Positions 12,001 to 22,500 of a stretch of 64,000 nt of DNA are shown here, in pieces. Location: NCBI GenBank assembly GCA_035048495.1, contig CM068546.1, forward strand, positions 17,180,435 through 17,244,434, written 5' to 3'. Both the position numbers and the translations under genes were made by a program. The notes under the pieces were generated by a model. That model ran no database searches and had not been told where the DNA came from. It saw only the letters and a program-made list of their open reading frames with translations. The first letter of the stretch is position 1. Each line of letters begins with the position of its first letter. This DNA is from Euptelea pleiosperma (lineage: Eukaryota > Streptophyta > Magnoliopsida > Ranunculales > Eupteleaceae).

Positions 12001-12522
12001 CATGCTCATCAACTCAACTGTCACCGATAATTTTGTATGCTCACTTCGACACGAAGGGTATAGGGGTTTTATTGCTTCTTCCCTCAATTTTGTATAATGG
12101 AAATCCTCCTGTGGATCATCTTGAGATTCCGCATCTTGTCCACTATGGACTTCAGCCGTGCATGCATCTAAGTCCTCGGTATTAACACGACCAAGAACGT
12201 CATTCACCAAGTCAACCATTCGTGGGACTTCTTCATCAAGTTGCATAGTAGATATACTAGGAGCACCAACATTGTCACCAATCGGGGGAAATATCTCTCC
12301 ATGGTAAAACCAAATCGTGTAAGACTGATCTATACCATGACAAACTAAATGCTCAAAAATGACATTTAGTTCTTTCTTTCCACGCATATTACGACATTTG
12401 ACACACGGACAACAATGCCAATCAACACCACTTGAATTTTGTTTGGCAAAAAGTAAGAATGATCTGACACCCTCTATATATTGTAACGATGACCTCGGTT
12501 CCATCATCCAAAGCTTGTCCAT
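9065..12522 (-). CDS. CACTA transposase, TNP2/TPD1-like, four exons
   Basis: This is the catalytic transposase that cuts the CACTA ends. Predicted exons are 12522-10870, 10798-10164, 10081-9791 and 9692 onward, with GT-AG introns of 71, 82 and 98 bp and matching phases. Domains in order: a Cys-rich transposase-associated domain at about residues 1-85 (CCPCVKCRNMR), Transposase_21 (SCPTCGESRW through FIHDYPAYGYLSGC and CTVC; about 180-460), DUF4218 (DLPIRHNLDVMHVEKNVAENLLGTIMD in exons 1-2, then LPVLLMHSFKKHKPLR and MTHLVVHLAEEVQVCGPVRYRWMYPFER), and DUF4216 in exon 4 (VVPYYGIIKQIIELDY, then FYCDWVRI). Acidic residues of the DDE-type core are expected in Transposase_21 but I cannot place them with certainty. 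The last exon either runs to a stop at 9065 or is spliced at 9088 into the next gene. The start at 12522 fits the usual MDK opening of the family. Confidence 0.87.
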
Positions 12523-13403
12523 TAGATAAAATTTCTTTACGAAGTCTATCTAAAAATGCACAAAATATAAGTAAGCAATAGAATGATTTGAAACAAAACT
12601 AGTGATATGTTTATTGAATAAAAAAATACAAAATCCACATCTCAGGTTTTGCAAAAGCCCTATCACAATCTAGCTCCTATATGATCTACCAGCTTAACAT
12701 GTCTTGTTCATTCATTAGTGAAGCTAATAGAACCACTTTAGTGACCAATATTGTGAAGGAAATTTTTTTTTTTTTTAAAAGATAAAGGAACTCGATTACA
12801 AAAATTATTGTGGGAATTAATCTCTTGTTTACAAGAACCTTCTCTTAATTCTAAGCATAAGCAAAGGTATGTAGATGTAGAAAATCGAAAAATAGGTATA
12901 AAAATATATTACAAATAAAAAAGAAAAGGCCTCCAACTCAATTGACATCACAAAGATCATTACACGTGATTGTAACTATTGCTTCGTAGAAAATTTCTAA
13001 TTAATGGTTGTTTGGGCATCTTAGAATTCGCAATACCATATAGATTTCCATGCTTCTTATGCAATAATAATATTCTTATTATTATATTGGTTAATTTACT
13101 TCTCAATCGACATTATTATAAAAATTGGGAGATGGTGTACCAAGTTTTTCGAGGTGGGATGTTGTTCTTGGCCAAGGTTTTGGACAGAAAAGGACTTTTT
13201 TGGATGAAAACATTGGAGATTAAGTTGTACGTAAAAAAGAAAAAAGTTTGAAGTTTGAAGATCAAAAATAGGATGCCTACTTTATCAAGGAAAGAGCAGA
13301 CATAGACATATTTTAACAAAAGAAAAGATGCAGTAATTTCTATAGATGACTTCAGTTTTGAATCAAAAATAAATTTAAAATACCTTAAAATTTCTTAAAT
13401 GGA
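12523..13403. other. CACTA 5' leader region, AT-rich, nothing recognised
   Basis: Lies upstream of the transposase start on its strand, so it should hold leader or intron sequence. There is no domain-bearing frame. A 12-bp T run is at about 12765-12776. Confidence 0.5.
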
Positions 13404-13741
13404 TTGAATTTTATACATATAAAGACTTATAAAGCAGAAGGCCTCGAAATAAAGAGGGGTATATGGTACATTCAAAGTAATTATGAACAACATAAGAGAT
13501 GCCCACAGATACTATTTCGCTCACACACACACACAACTTCATACAATCCCAAACAACATCACCATCAGCTAAATGAATTTTATAAATATAAAGACTTCTA
13601 AATCAGAAGGCCTCAAAATAAAGAGGGGTATATGGTACATTCAAAGTAACTATGGACAACATAAAAGATGCCCACAGATACTATTTCGCTCACACACTCA
13701 CACAACTTCATACAATCCCAAACAACATCACCATCAGCTAA
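13404..13741. repeat. Tandem duplication, two units of 169 bp
   Basis: Units 13404-13572 and 13573-13741 are nearly identical from ATGAATTTTATA to CACCATCAGCTA. Each contains a short (CA)n run (13523-13537 and 13693-13704). The two matching short frames seen here are products of the repeat, not genes. Confidence 0.92.
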
Positions 13742-14149
13742 TTGAATCTAATAATTATTTAACTAATTAAAATCCAACAAAACCATAAGTGAGTAAAAAA
13801 AAATCCGACTAAGACAAACATTTTCAATAACACAATGATGCAAGCAAGTATACAAAACATGTTCAGAAAAAAATACAACAATCTAAAAATGAGATACAAC
13901 TTACTATTATAAGATCTTAAATAAAATATCACATCAAAATATGATTGCTCTTTAATTAATTCAAAATGGGTCCAACCCACAACAACCAAACGTGATGAAA
14001 AGTTGCATCTTATCATAACAAATACTACTTGGTTTAATTAACACAAGCATGCGTTGAGCTCCAAAGATTAGTTATGCAACAGTGAAATTAAAACAATAAG
14101 CAAACAAGCAAGGAAATGCATAAAAAATTCAGATTGAGTGTCACACCAC
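13742..14149. other. AT-rich CACTA internal sequence, nothing recognised
   Basis: No coding signal, repeat or structural RNA is apparent. Confidence 0.5.
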
Positions 14150-16060
14150 TCCCTTTCCTGCTAAGGCAGAGCACATTAAAAGTGAGGTAGCATGACTAGG
14201 GCCGTCTCTACATTTAGGCCAATAAGGCGGTCACCTTAGACCCCAGGTGAGAGAACCAGCCCACTAACCACATGGATGTTAAGCCCACCCCTTGTCGGAT
14301 ATAAAGACCACAAATTAACCTGATCGGTTATCTCTAGTCATAGATTTTAGTAGTTTTTAGTATTGATTAAAGCCATTGGATTCAATAATTTTTTTAGTAG
14401 TAAATCCAATGGTTCGACCTCATCAATCAAGCTGATTTTTAGTGTGTTTATAAACCAATAGGTGGGCTGAACAAAATAGATTTATGTACAGCCACGAGAG
14501 TCCTCTGCATGGACCGCAACATGACTAAGAGGGTCCTCTGCATATAATTTTTTTCTGTAGCTTTTGATTATCATGATAAGTAGTTGTTCAATAAGATTTT
14601 CTACTATATAGATAGTTAAATTTTCAATTAAATCATATTAATTTATTAAATACTAGTGGGTGGCCTGTGCCGACGGCACTCCCCACAAAGCGTTCAATGC
14701 ACATAGACATCGTGAGTACATATGCTATTTATGTTTTCTAGGTCCACTTAAGGATTGGCCAAACACCCATACTGGGTCTCAAGAGTGTGCCGCGCCACGT
14801 GGCTCATATTGTAGGCGGTCACTAAGGTTCTACTGCCATATGACACTCATGCAAAAGTGAACCCCGTCGCAAACTTTGCGACAGAGACTTCGTGTCGTAG
14901 GTGGACTCACTTTTTGGGCCTATGACCACATGGATGTTTGGCCCACCCCTTTTGTTTCACCAATCAAGCTGATCTTTGACATAAAATTATGAATAAAATT
15001 TTGATATAGCATCCCGAACTGCCACATGGAACAATCTTCTGAGCCCACTGAATCATGAGTAGGGGACCTACACACTGAATATCAGCTCAATTGATGATTT
15101 CTAGACGTTACATTTGAGCACTTTTTTTATCATGGGCTTTCATGAATAGGCCTAAGGGTTGGTTCCAAACCCATGATGATAAAGTGCTAAAATAGCTTTG
15201 AAATCACCAATCATGCTTACTTTTAGTGTGTAGGTCCAGCAAGGTTTAGCCTGATGCGTTTATTTTAAGGGACTATTGTACCCAAAAAAATTTATACAGA
15301 ATTCAGTAGCATTGATTTTTCCCTCAATATCAATTTGGTTGATGATTTCTAGCCGTTCAATTTAGTACCCAAATAAATGCTTAATCCAATGGCTAGAATC
15401 ACTCCATAGAAAGTGATAAAAACTAATGTCTAGAGATAACCAATCAGGGTGATTTGTGGTGGGTACAACCACAAAGAGGTGAGCTAAACATCCATACGGC
15501 CATTGGACCCAAAAAGTGTTACGTGGCACATTTTGCAGGTCACTCGTCGACCCATCGAGATTTGCATCCCACTACTGCCGACTTCCCAAATTTTAGTCTC
15601 TGGAGAATTTTTCCCTATGAGCTGTGGAGCGCATAAAACGTTCCACCTGGCACACTCTTCCAAGTTCAGTGAACCACGTGGCACCCTCTTAGAGATTATG
15701 GACCGCATGTACGTTTGGCCCAACCTTAGGTGGTTCTCTAGCCAAAAAATTAGCCTGTTTTGATTAGAGTCGCTTTCCTGGGTTGATTTTTTCCGTGAAT
15801 TTAAGCATTATTAGGAATACAAAGATCCAAAGGTTTGAAATCACTAATCAGGCTGATTTTTGGTATTACGTCCTCCTGGACCAAACATCCAAACCGTGAA
15901 TAGTGACTTTTGAATTTTTTTTTGTTTGGGGTGATTTTTAACCGTTGGATTCAACAATTATGCTAATTTTTGGGATCTATGTGGTGAGAATTTGGGAAGA
16001 GGAAGAGTTTGGGCCAAATATCCATACAATACTGGACCCAAAGATTGTTCCACTTGGCCA
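14150..16060. repeat. Degenerate repeat island inside the CACTA element
   Basis: Several phrases recur imperfectly. ACATGGATGTTTGGCCCACC-like words occur at about 14270, 14930 and 15485. ATCAAGCTGATTTTTAGTGTG-like words occur at 14430, 14955, 15215, 15445 and 15850. GTGGCACA/CCACGTGGC words occur at 14795, 15530 and 15680. The density suggests an old repeat or several eroded small elements captured in the transposon. I found no inverted termini or coding domain that names a family. Confidence 0.55.
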
Positions 16061-16684
16061 AATATCCAAAGAAGAATGCTAGCAAACAACCCAAAAATCT
16101 GACCGCCCACAGAAATTTCATTTTATTTCTTATATGTTGAAATGTTTGATTCATTGTGACATATGAGTTGGTTGGTTTCTGGTTTTGAGCAAGAAAAACC
16201 TCCGATAGAAGCAATCTACCGAAACCTTAGAGGATGTGAGTGGTAGATGATAGATCCAGATCGATGCAGAAAAAAAGAGATCTTCAGCAACCTTCCTCCC
16301 AAAGTATGAGCAATGTGGCATATTTTTAGAGGATGTGATCAGTAGATATATGGACAGAAAAAGAAAAAGAAAAAAAGAGAGTGTATTCGTCGATCACAAG
16401 CCCTAGCTTCGAAAAGCAGCTGAGACCGAGCAATCGACGTTCTTCAGTGTATTCTTGTTGAGTTTGGGGCAAGGGTTGAATCCTAACCCAAAACAAAAAT
16501 AAATAAAAGCATACATACCTTTTGAATGAAAGGATATGTCAACAACGATCAGAGAGAAGATTGCCGGCAAATGGAGAGCCACGAACGTCAATCGCAGCTA
16601 CTGGCGGAGGGAACCAAGTAGAGAACAAAGAAGAGGGAAAAGAAGGAGGGAAAAAGAAAAGAGGGAAAAAATTGTAACCGTCGT
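16061..16684. other. Probable 5' leader/promoter side of the CACTA element
   Basis: Lies next to the right terminus, upstream of the minus-strand transposase genes, where En/Spm elements carry their promoter. Purine-rich with no clear TATA box chosen and no gene. Confidence 0.45.
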
Positions 16685-16813
16685 GTGAAAAAATTGGTTG
16701 CAAAATAAATCGGCGGACTTGGTCCAATGTCCTCGTAAACGGTGGACACGATATGCCATTTTTAGCGCCATTTAGATCAACGGACATGGTCCGCTGTTTA
16801 TTTCACCTTTTGA
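16685..16813. repeat. CACTA subterminal repeat region (right)
   Basis: Contains GGCGGACTTGGTCC, CGGTGGACACG and ACGGACATGGTCCGCTG. These are the same GGNGGAC/GTCCGC words as at the left end, with the short palindromic core GGACNTGGTCC. Confidence 0.8.
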
Positions 16814-16843
16814 CTGCCGTATTTTTCATTTTTTGGCGTAGTG
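16814..16843 (-). repeat. Terminal inverted repeat, 5' end of the CACTA element
   Basis: Reads CATTTTTTGGCGTAGTG at its end, the inverse of the left terminus, and is followed by TGG (16844-16846), the second copy of the target duplication. Confidence 0.93.
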
Positions 16844-17011
16844 TGGTGAAGAATCTAAAACATTAGACTGACTCTCAGATCGAATCAATCTACGGTTGGA
16901 TCGGATCCAGACGGGCATATGCTTGAAAAAGCAAGCCGTAAACTTGGCAAAAAGTTGCCAGAGGAGAATACTAACCTGAAGTAGATTATATGATGCACAA
17001 GGAGCAAACAT
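16844..17011 (-). pseudogene. N-terminal segment of the gag of Athila copy 1
   Basis: On the minus strand a frame starts at 17011 (MFAPCASYNLLQ) and runs 56 codons to SQSNVLDSSP, where the CACTA element enters. The frame is in phase with the gag core that resumes at 2975, so the transposon split a single gene. An in-frame TAA lies about 51 nt upstream of the ATG, and this is the first ATG after it. The segment is arginine- and hydrophobic-rich and matches no domain I can name. Confidence 0.7.
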
Positions 17012-17752
17012 GATAACCCTATTTCTAAAACACTCAGGATATTTGTAAGAGATTTATCTTGTTAGTTTGTGGGCTGAGGTATATTATAATAGTGGGCGGA
17101 CCACTAGTTTATCTTGTTACCCGCCGGACTAACTATTTGCACTCATGGGTTCACACCAGGCTACACTCTTCAGAGTGAATCCTTTAGTACTAACTCTAGC
17201 CAACAACAAGGCAATCCGAAGCCTAGACAGACGTGCGGCACAACGGCTGGCTTAAATACATCCCAGACTAACCGGATTGGTCAAATGTTTAAGAAGAGTG
17301 TTCCCTTGGGTTAAGCTAGGGTTGGTGCGTGTTCCTAGTCCACACGCAACTAACCGCCAAATAGTCCAAGATGCCACGTCGAGCTCAGTGTACTTGAGTA
17401 GCAGGGACCTATGGGTGTGTTAGACAATAGGGACCTACGCTCGTGGTCTTAATTCGACTGGATGTTAAGCGGGTTCGCTTTGTGTGGATTTTTCCTCGAA
17501 CACCGGGCTAATTGGCTCTACTTCTTTATTCTTTTTAATTAAATGGAGCCTTGGGATCAAATCAGCTGGAATGATGAGGTAGGTGATGAAATCCCACCAG
17601 TTTCAATTTTGGAGCTAGGTCTGCTCTCTTAGAGTTGATTGATTAACGGCCACGCCACGTAAGTCGAATAATATGTATGCGAAAGCAAATAGACACGCGG
17701 CAATGAGTCACCCAATAACACCGTATTGCACTCAAGGCGAGGATAGGGACTT
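17012..17752 (-). other. Leader (5' untranslated) region of Athila copy 1, gag-proximal part
   Basis: Non-coding sequence between the gag start and a solo LTR. Positions 17748-17752 (GACTT) are the left target duplication of that LTR. The leader resumes at 20655. Confidence 0.65.
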
Positions 17753-19159
17753 TGAAAGTAGGATTTTTCCGCGTCGTTGGTTACGGAAATCCTAATCTCA
17801 ACAAGATTTTGTAATTTTTATCCGATTATCCTGCAAAATTGACAGATTTGTATAGGGATTTGTGTCGGATGTCGATCCGCACTCGGGATTAGTCGCGCAA
17901 TTTATGAACATGAAATGACGGATTTATCTCAGAAATTGTGGTGGGGTGAGAATGGTGAAGCGATTTTAAAACATGCTGAGTGATTTTTAGAGAGAGAAAT
18001 TGCCACAAGCAACCAAAGACACAAAAGTAAACTAAGAACAAGAATTGAACACAATATTGCAAAATCAAACTAAATTTTATTCGAATCAAATGTTGAGATA
18101 CAAACTTCTAATAAAAAGATAATAAAATGACAATTCTATAAAGCATAAAGAAAATAGAGATGGAGACCTAGAGAGAGAAAGTAGAGAGAGATAGGAGATT
18201 TTTAGAGAGAGAACACTAGGGAGAGATAGTTAGAGAGAGAAACTATGAAGAGAGATAAAGAAAAAAATATGTGCTAGAGAGAGAAAGTGCCATGGCTTAC
18301 CTCTTGGCCATGAGATGAGGAATTTGGCCTCGTGAATAGTGCGTCTCGGATCCGCCGTGGTTGGCCTTGGAGTTCATCCAAAGATTGATGATACCCAACC
18401 CAAGGGAGGACGTGGATGAGTTGTTTGCCGGCAAGATGCAGACTTTTGGAGGAGAAGGGTGTCGGAAACTTGCTGATGTGAAGGACGATAATCACCCTTA
18501 GTTACTGGTGGTGTTGCTTGACGGAGGCGGAGGTGTAGGCAGCGGTGCTGCAACACATAGCAGTGGCACGTAACTTGGCTGGTGGGCAGACCGTGTTGCA
18601 GACGGTGGTAGTGCTGATGCTTTGGTTGTACGTACACCTGCAAGTTAGTGGGTCCACCGGCCAAACCTGCAACTGCCAGAGTTGCAGGTCGCTATAGAAG
18701 GAGGCGCACCTGCTAATGGAGCAAGAGAGGATGCCCAGTCCAATGGGAAGACACGATTTTGAAAGTGAAGATGAAGAGGAGGAAAAGTCGGTGGATGAGA
18801 GGAGAGATGGCGGTAATGGAGAGAAGGGTGAATACGTGTTGATGAAGATGGAGGATGCGGCAGGTGGTTTCAGCTTTGAGGCTGCAACAGTGGAGGGAGA
18901 TGGATCTCCAATGGAAATCGTGGAGGGCGGCTGGACTGTGAACTCGCTGGTGCATTGAAGAGCAGCGATCTGGCGGAGAAGCAATGGCTGGATGGTGCAG
19001 AACTTGGGATTCTTTGTAACGGTGCTCCTTAGGGAAGGTTGCCGGTGCTAATGGCGGTCACCGGAGCAAGGAGAGGCGCTGTCTATAACAGCAACTAGGT
19101 GATACCGTGAGGGAGGCGCTGACGGCCGGAGTTGCAGGTTCGCAACTCCGACGTGGAGA

Positions 19160-19229
19160 AAAGAAGAAGAAGAAGAAGAAGAAGAAGAAGAAGAAGAAGA
19201 AGAAGAAGAAGAAGAAGAAGAAGAAGAAA
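19160..19229 (+). repeat. (GAA)n microsatellite inside the LTR
   Basis: About 23 uninterrupted GAA/AAG triplets, extended by purine-only sequence to 19275. A shorter (GAA)n lies at about 19472-19503. Opposite-strand poly-Ser/poly-Phe frames here are artefacts of the repeat. Confidence 0.95.
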
Positions 19230-19600
19230 GAAGAGGAAAGAGGAAAGAGAAAGAGGAAGAAGAAGATAGAAGAGGAGGAGGCGGTATTTGCAGGTTCGCC
19301 GGAGTTGCAAACCTGCAACTCCGGTGGTGGTGATAGGCGTTCACACCAGCAGGTGCACCGAACCAATCCGCCTGAGCTTGTGGCTGCTGCAACGGCGAGT
19401 GAAAAGAAGAAGGAGACAGCAGAAGAAGAAGAGAAGAAGGAGACGGCTGGAGTTCTGCAACTCCAGCCGGAATGAAGAAGAAGAAGAAGAAGAAGAAGAA
19501 GAAGGAAGAGAAAACGTGGGAGAAGATTCGGGGAAGGTTTTGGGGAAGGAGAGGAGGAGAGGGGAGAGGGATTAGGGTTCGAACGAACCCCTCTCCTTCT

Positions 19601-19638
19601 CCTTTTAAAGCTCCCTATTTCCATTAATGGAAATAGGG
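19601..19638 (-). promoter_or_regulatory. Putative LTR core promoter: 26-bp palindrome plus TATA-like box
   Basis: On the minus strand a perfect palindrome with core CCATTAATGG (19613-19638) is followed two bases later by CTTTAAAAGG (19601-19610). The same arrangement recurs at about 24000-24030, 57165-57210 and 62759-62795. This is the likely U3 promoter; a start about 25-30 bp downstream is inferred. Confidence 0.6.
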
Positions 19639-20654
19639 TATTTTTGAAATAAAAAAAATATATATTTTTTTTTAAAGTAAAAATCTACTTTTCTATGGGG
19701 AATCTCCCCAATTAGTGGACCCCCCGTTTTTTTGAAATTTAATTAAAATTCTTTGGAAATTCACGGGGTCCACTAACTGGTCGGACAGCGGGTCGATGAT
19801 TATGGGCCCGGCTACTGGCCCACATGGATTTGTGATGTCCATTGTCTCACAAGATGATGTGACAGACAGTCTGATGGCGATCGGATGGATGGTGACTTGA
19901 TTGGGACCCAGATTGGTATATCGATGGATCTAGAGAGATCCAACGGTCCGATTGAAGATCCAACGGTCCGATGGAAGATCCGACGGTCAGAAAGCTAAGG
20001 GAGATGAGATAGAGTCGATGGGCAGGAGTTCTGGGGTTAGGTCAGTAGATTCGAGGACCGAGAGATGAAGAGAGAGAGAGAGAATAAGGAGAGATGAGAG
20101 AGAAAGTATCAGAAAATAGAGAAAAAAGCACTGGCGGAGGGTCGGAACCCTGGTTTTCACTGTGACCATCCTCACGCTTCTCCAGTAGAGTCGACTATCA
20201 TTCTTTGCTGACTCATGTGGCTTTAAACGCTTTGGTCCGTCTCTTGGTCATTGGCTCTCCTGCTCTCTTCGTTCTTTGGGCCGGCTTTTTGGTCCTCTTA
20301 TTCAGCCCATATTTGGCCCATATCTTCTAGTCATAGCATGTGGGCTCTTTAAGCTTTGATAATGGGCTTTCATGATCGATTTGGGCCCACAAGTCTCGAG
20401 AATCGTCCCATTGGGGTTTCCTGCGATAGAAGAAGCGCGTAATGAGACTTTATCAGAACGGCTTAATATCTAGACTTCCGAAAATGTGTTTAATGCATGC
20501 AAATATACCATTTCGTCCAGAAAAGTGTGTTCTACGCAATAGAAGAGACTCTTACGTAGAAAAGTAGATAAATAGAGCCTTTTACGTAGGAGAGTGCGAT
20601 AACGCTAAAAGGATAATTGCTTAAAATAAGCACTTTTGAGCGAATATCAGACTT

Positions 20655-21527
20655 ACATCCCATGGGCCACGCTACAGGGTCGCCTCCGTGGAATAGGGAG
20701 GGGTATCCAAATGGGCTTGGGCCCGACTCCACCACTTTGAGCTGTCGCTTCCTACCCACACTGGGATCGTATGCTATAAAAAAGTTAGATCGCACGGTCT
20801 AGGTATTTGGGATTGTATTTGGAAGATCCTTGTCTTTTTAGGGTTCACAGAGCACACATTAGATTTAGGCAAGTTTTTGAATTAATTTCCAAGTTCGAGA
20901 TGGGTTAAAATTTAGGAATTCCTAGATGGAAAATACCTAGATTGGAAAGTTTCCCGAACTGTGAAGATCTTCCAAGAAAGATGTGATTGCGAGAGATCCC
21001 TTATAATTTTGGAAATTTTCCAAAATTGAAATTCAGCTAGATTTTGGGTATTTCCTTTTACAGACTTTTCCAAATTCGGAGGATTTCTAAAGATAGAAAT
21101 TCATCTAAAGTGGAAACTTCTAAGAGGGGAAACCCTAATTTAGCAAAGTTTCAAGATTTTGGAATCTTTCCAAAAATCACAAATCCTTGATTTTTGATTT
21201 CTAAAAATCTGCAGAATATAAAACCCTAATTTTTTTTTTGATTTTTGATTTTTTTGGTATTTTTCACTTATTCTAGGGTTTCTAAAAAACCTTAAAACAA
21301 GATCTAACAGTTATTTAGAAAGCAGTAAAATTCCTAAATTATTACAACTTTGCACTCGGCCTTCCGAGGCATTAAAAATAGTAATTTAAAAGACTGCTAA
21401 AAATCACTAAAAACCAAAAATTGAAAGTTTCCCGAAAAGGTCGGGGTGTCCAAATTGAGTAGCTTTCCGATTTGGCAACTTTCAATTAAGTCTTTACGTC
21501 CTTTTTTGCACTCCCGTACACTCGAGC
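20655..21527 (-). other. Leader of Athila copy 1, LTR-proximal part
   Basis: Non-coding sequence between the solo LTR and the primer-binding site. It contains many short TTTCCAAAATT-type words and no gene. Confidence 0.65.
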
Positions 21528-21540
21528 GGCATCGGCGCCA
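21528..21540 (-). promoter_or_regulatory. Primer-binding site of Athila copy 1
   Basis: On the minus strand TGGCGCCGATGCC lies two bases inside the LTR end. TGGCGCC-type sites next to the LTR are used by Athila/Tat elements for minus-strand priming, usually ascribed to tRNA-Asp. The site fixes the orientation of the element and shows that 21543-27069 is its 5' LTR. Confidence 0.85.
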
Positions 21541-22500
21541 TTTGAAAGTAGGGTTTTTCCTCGTCATTGGAAACGGAAACTCTAATTTCAACTCATTTGT
21601 AATAATCCGAGACTTTCAACCTATAAAATTAGCAATTTTGCACAGTGGCTCATGTCGGATGTCGATCCGCACTCGAGATTAGTCGGATTTGCATAATCAT
21701 GAGCATGAAATGATGAATTTTTCCACAGAAAATGCTATGAAATTGATGGTGGGATGAGAATGGTGAAACCGATTTTAAAACATGCATTTTTTTGTTGATG
21801 ATCATAACAAGCTAACAATTAAACAACATAAACAAATACATAAATCAAATGTACCCTTATTAAAAATTGGTCGATCCTTACATGATTCAAAGTACATAAC
21901 ATTTTAAAAACTGGAAAGCAGTAAAAATAAAGAAGCTAAAGAGAGAAATAATACCTAAAGCCTAGAGAGAAACTAAAGAAGAGAGAAAATTGAAAACTAG
22001 TCTAGAGAGAGAAAGAAGAGAGTTACCTTTCTTCTTGCCATCAGAGATCGGACCACCCAGAAGAATGACCATGGTGGTGGTACACGAGCAACCTGTGTGT
22101 GATCCCTAAGAGCGATCTCCAATGGTGGTGCGTTGCTGTACGTGAGGGGAGATGGACTGTAGCTCGTGGGAGTGCGTTTTATCACCAGCAACGTGGATGA
22201 GAGGAGCACCCTGACCGTAGGATTGTGTAGTAGGTGGTGCAGCCACCATTAGGACAGCAAGTCATTCTTGCTGGATGAGAGAGATGGTCAGAGAGAGAAA
22301 AGAGAAATAAGGGGAGGACGGCTAGCTTAGTGTGAAGAGGGTTGAGGACGGTGGGAAGGAGAACATGGAGAGAAAAGCTTAGGAGATGTTTGTGCAATGA
22401 AAAGGGCCAGCAAGTTTCGCCCTTGGAGAGGAGCAAAAATGCCTCAAGTTGCAGGTTGCTCTTGCTGGCTTCGGTGGTAGAGATAATAGCAAGAGGTGGT

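Larger units (their letters stand above)
2979..16843 (-). mobile_element. CACTA (En/Spm-type) DNA transposon, 13,865 bp, with both termini
   Basis: Both ends carry the same terminus, CACTACGCCAAAAAATG, inverted. The match extends to about 28 bp with three mismatches and is flanked by a TGG duplication. Subterminal GGCGGAC/GTCCGCC words at both ends are typical binding sites of a CACTA protein. Inside, on the minus strand, are a TNP2/TPD1-like transposase gene and a Transposase_24/TNPA-like gene. The element is large because the 3' third holds captured host exons (DUF212 at 4216-4310, VPS35 at 5454-5656) and the 5' part holds repeat-rich DNA. It interrupts the gag gene of Athila copy 1, so it is younger than that element. 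Intact termini, a perfect duplication and open transposase exons suggest a fairly recent insertion. Whether it is active cannot be told. Confidence 0.95.
17753..20649 (-). mobile_element. Solo LTR of the Athila-like family, 2,897 bp, perfect duplication GACTT
   Basis: Begins TGAAAGTAGGATTTTTCC and ends GCGAATATCA, the two termini shared by all LTRs of this family, and is flanked by GACTT at 17748-17752 and 20650-20654. No internal region is present, so it arose by recombination between the two LTRs of a full element. On its own (minus) strand it carries a 26-bp palindrome (19613-19638), a TATA-like CTTTAAAAGG (19601-19610), an inverted repeat around GTTGCA (19299-19324), a GTAAG donor-like site (18300), and the CGGATGTCGATCCG block near 17867-17880. 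It is the cleanest reference copy for the family in this window. Confidence 0.93.

Noticed and set aside
18502..18984. 160-codon minus-strand frame in the solo LTR
   Set aside because: CT-rich leader sequence; the equivalent zone in other LTR copies is not open in the same frame, and there is no domain.
19058..19624. Long frames rich in poly-Ser, poly-Phe, poly-Leu or poly-Lys
   Set aside because: They are translations of the (GAA)n tract and its purine-rich surroundings inside an LTR; the same happens at 25118-25905 and 56628-57185.
20655..21542. Left half of the plus-strand LTR at 27070-27944
   Set aside because: The sequence does not resemble the 5' part of the LTR; the TGGCGCCGATGCC primer-binding site shows it is the leader of Athila copy 1.
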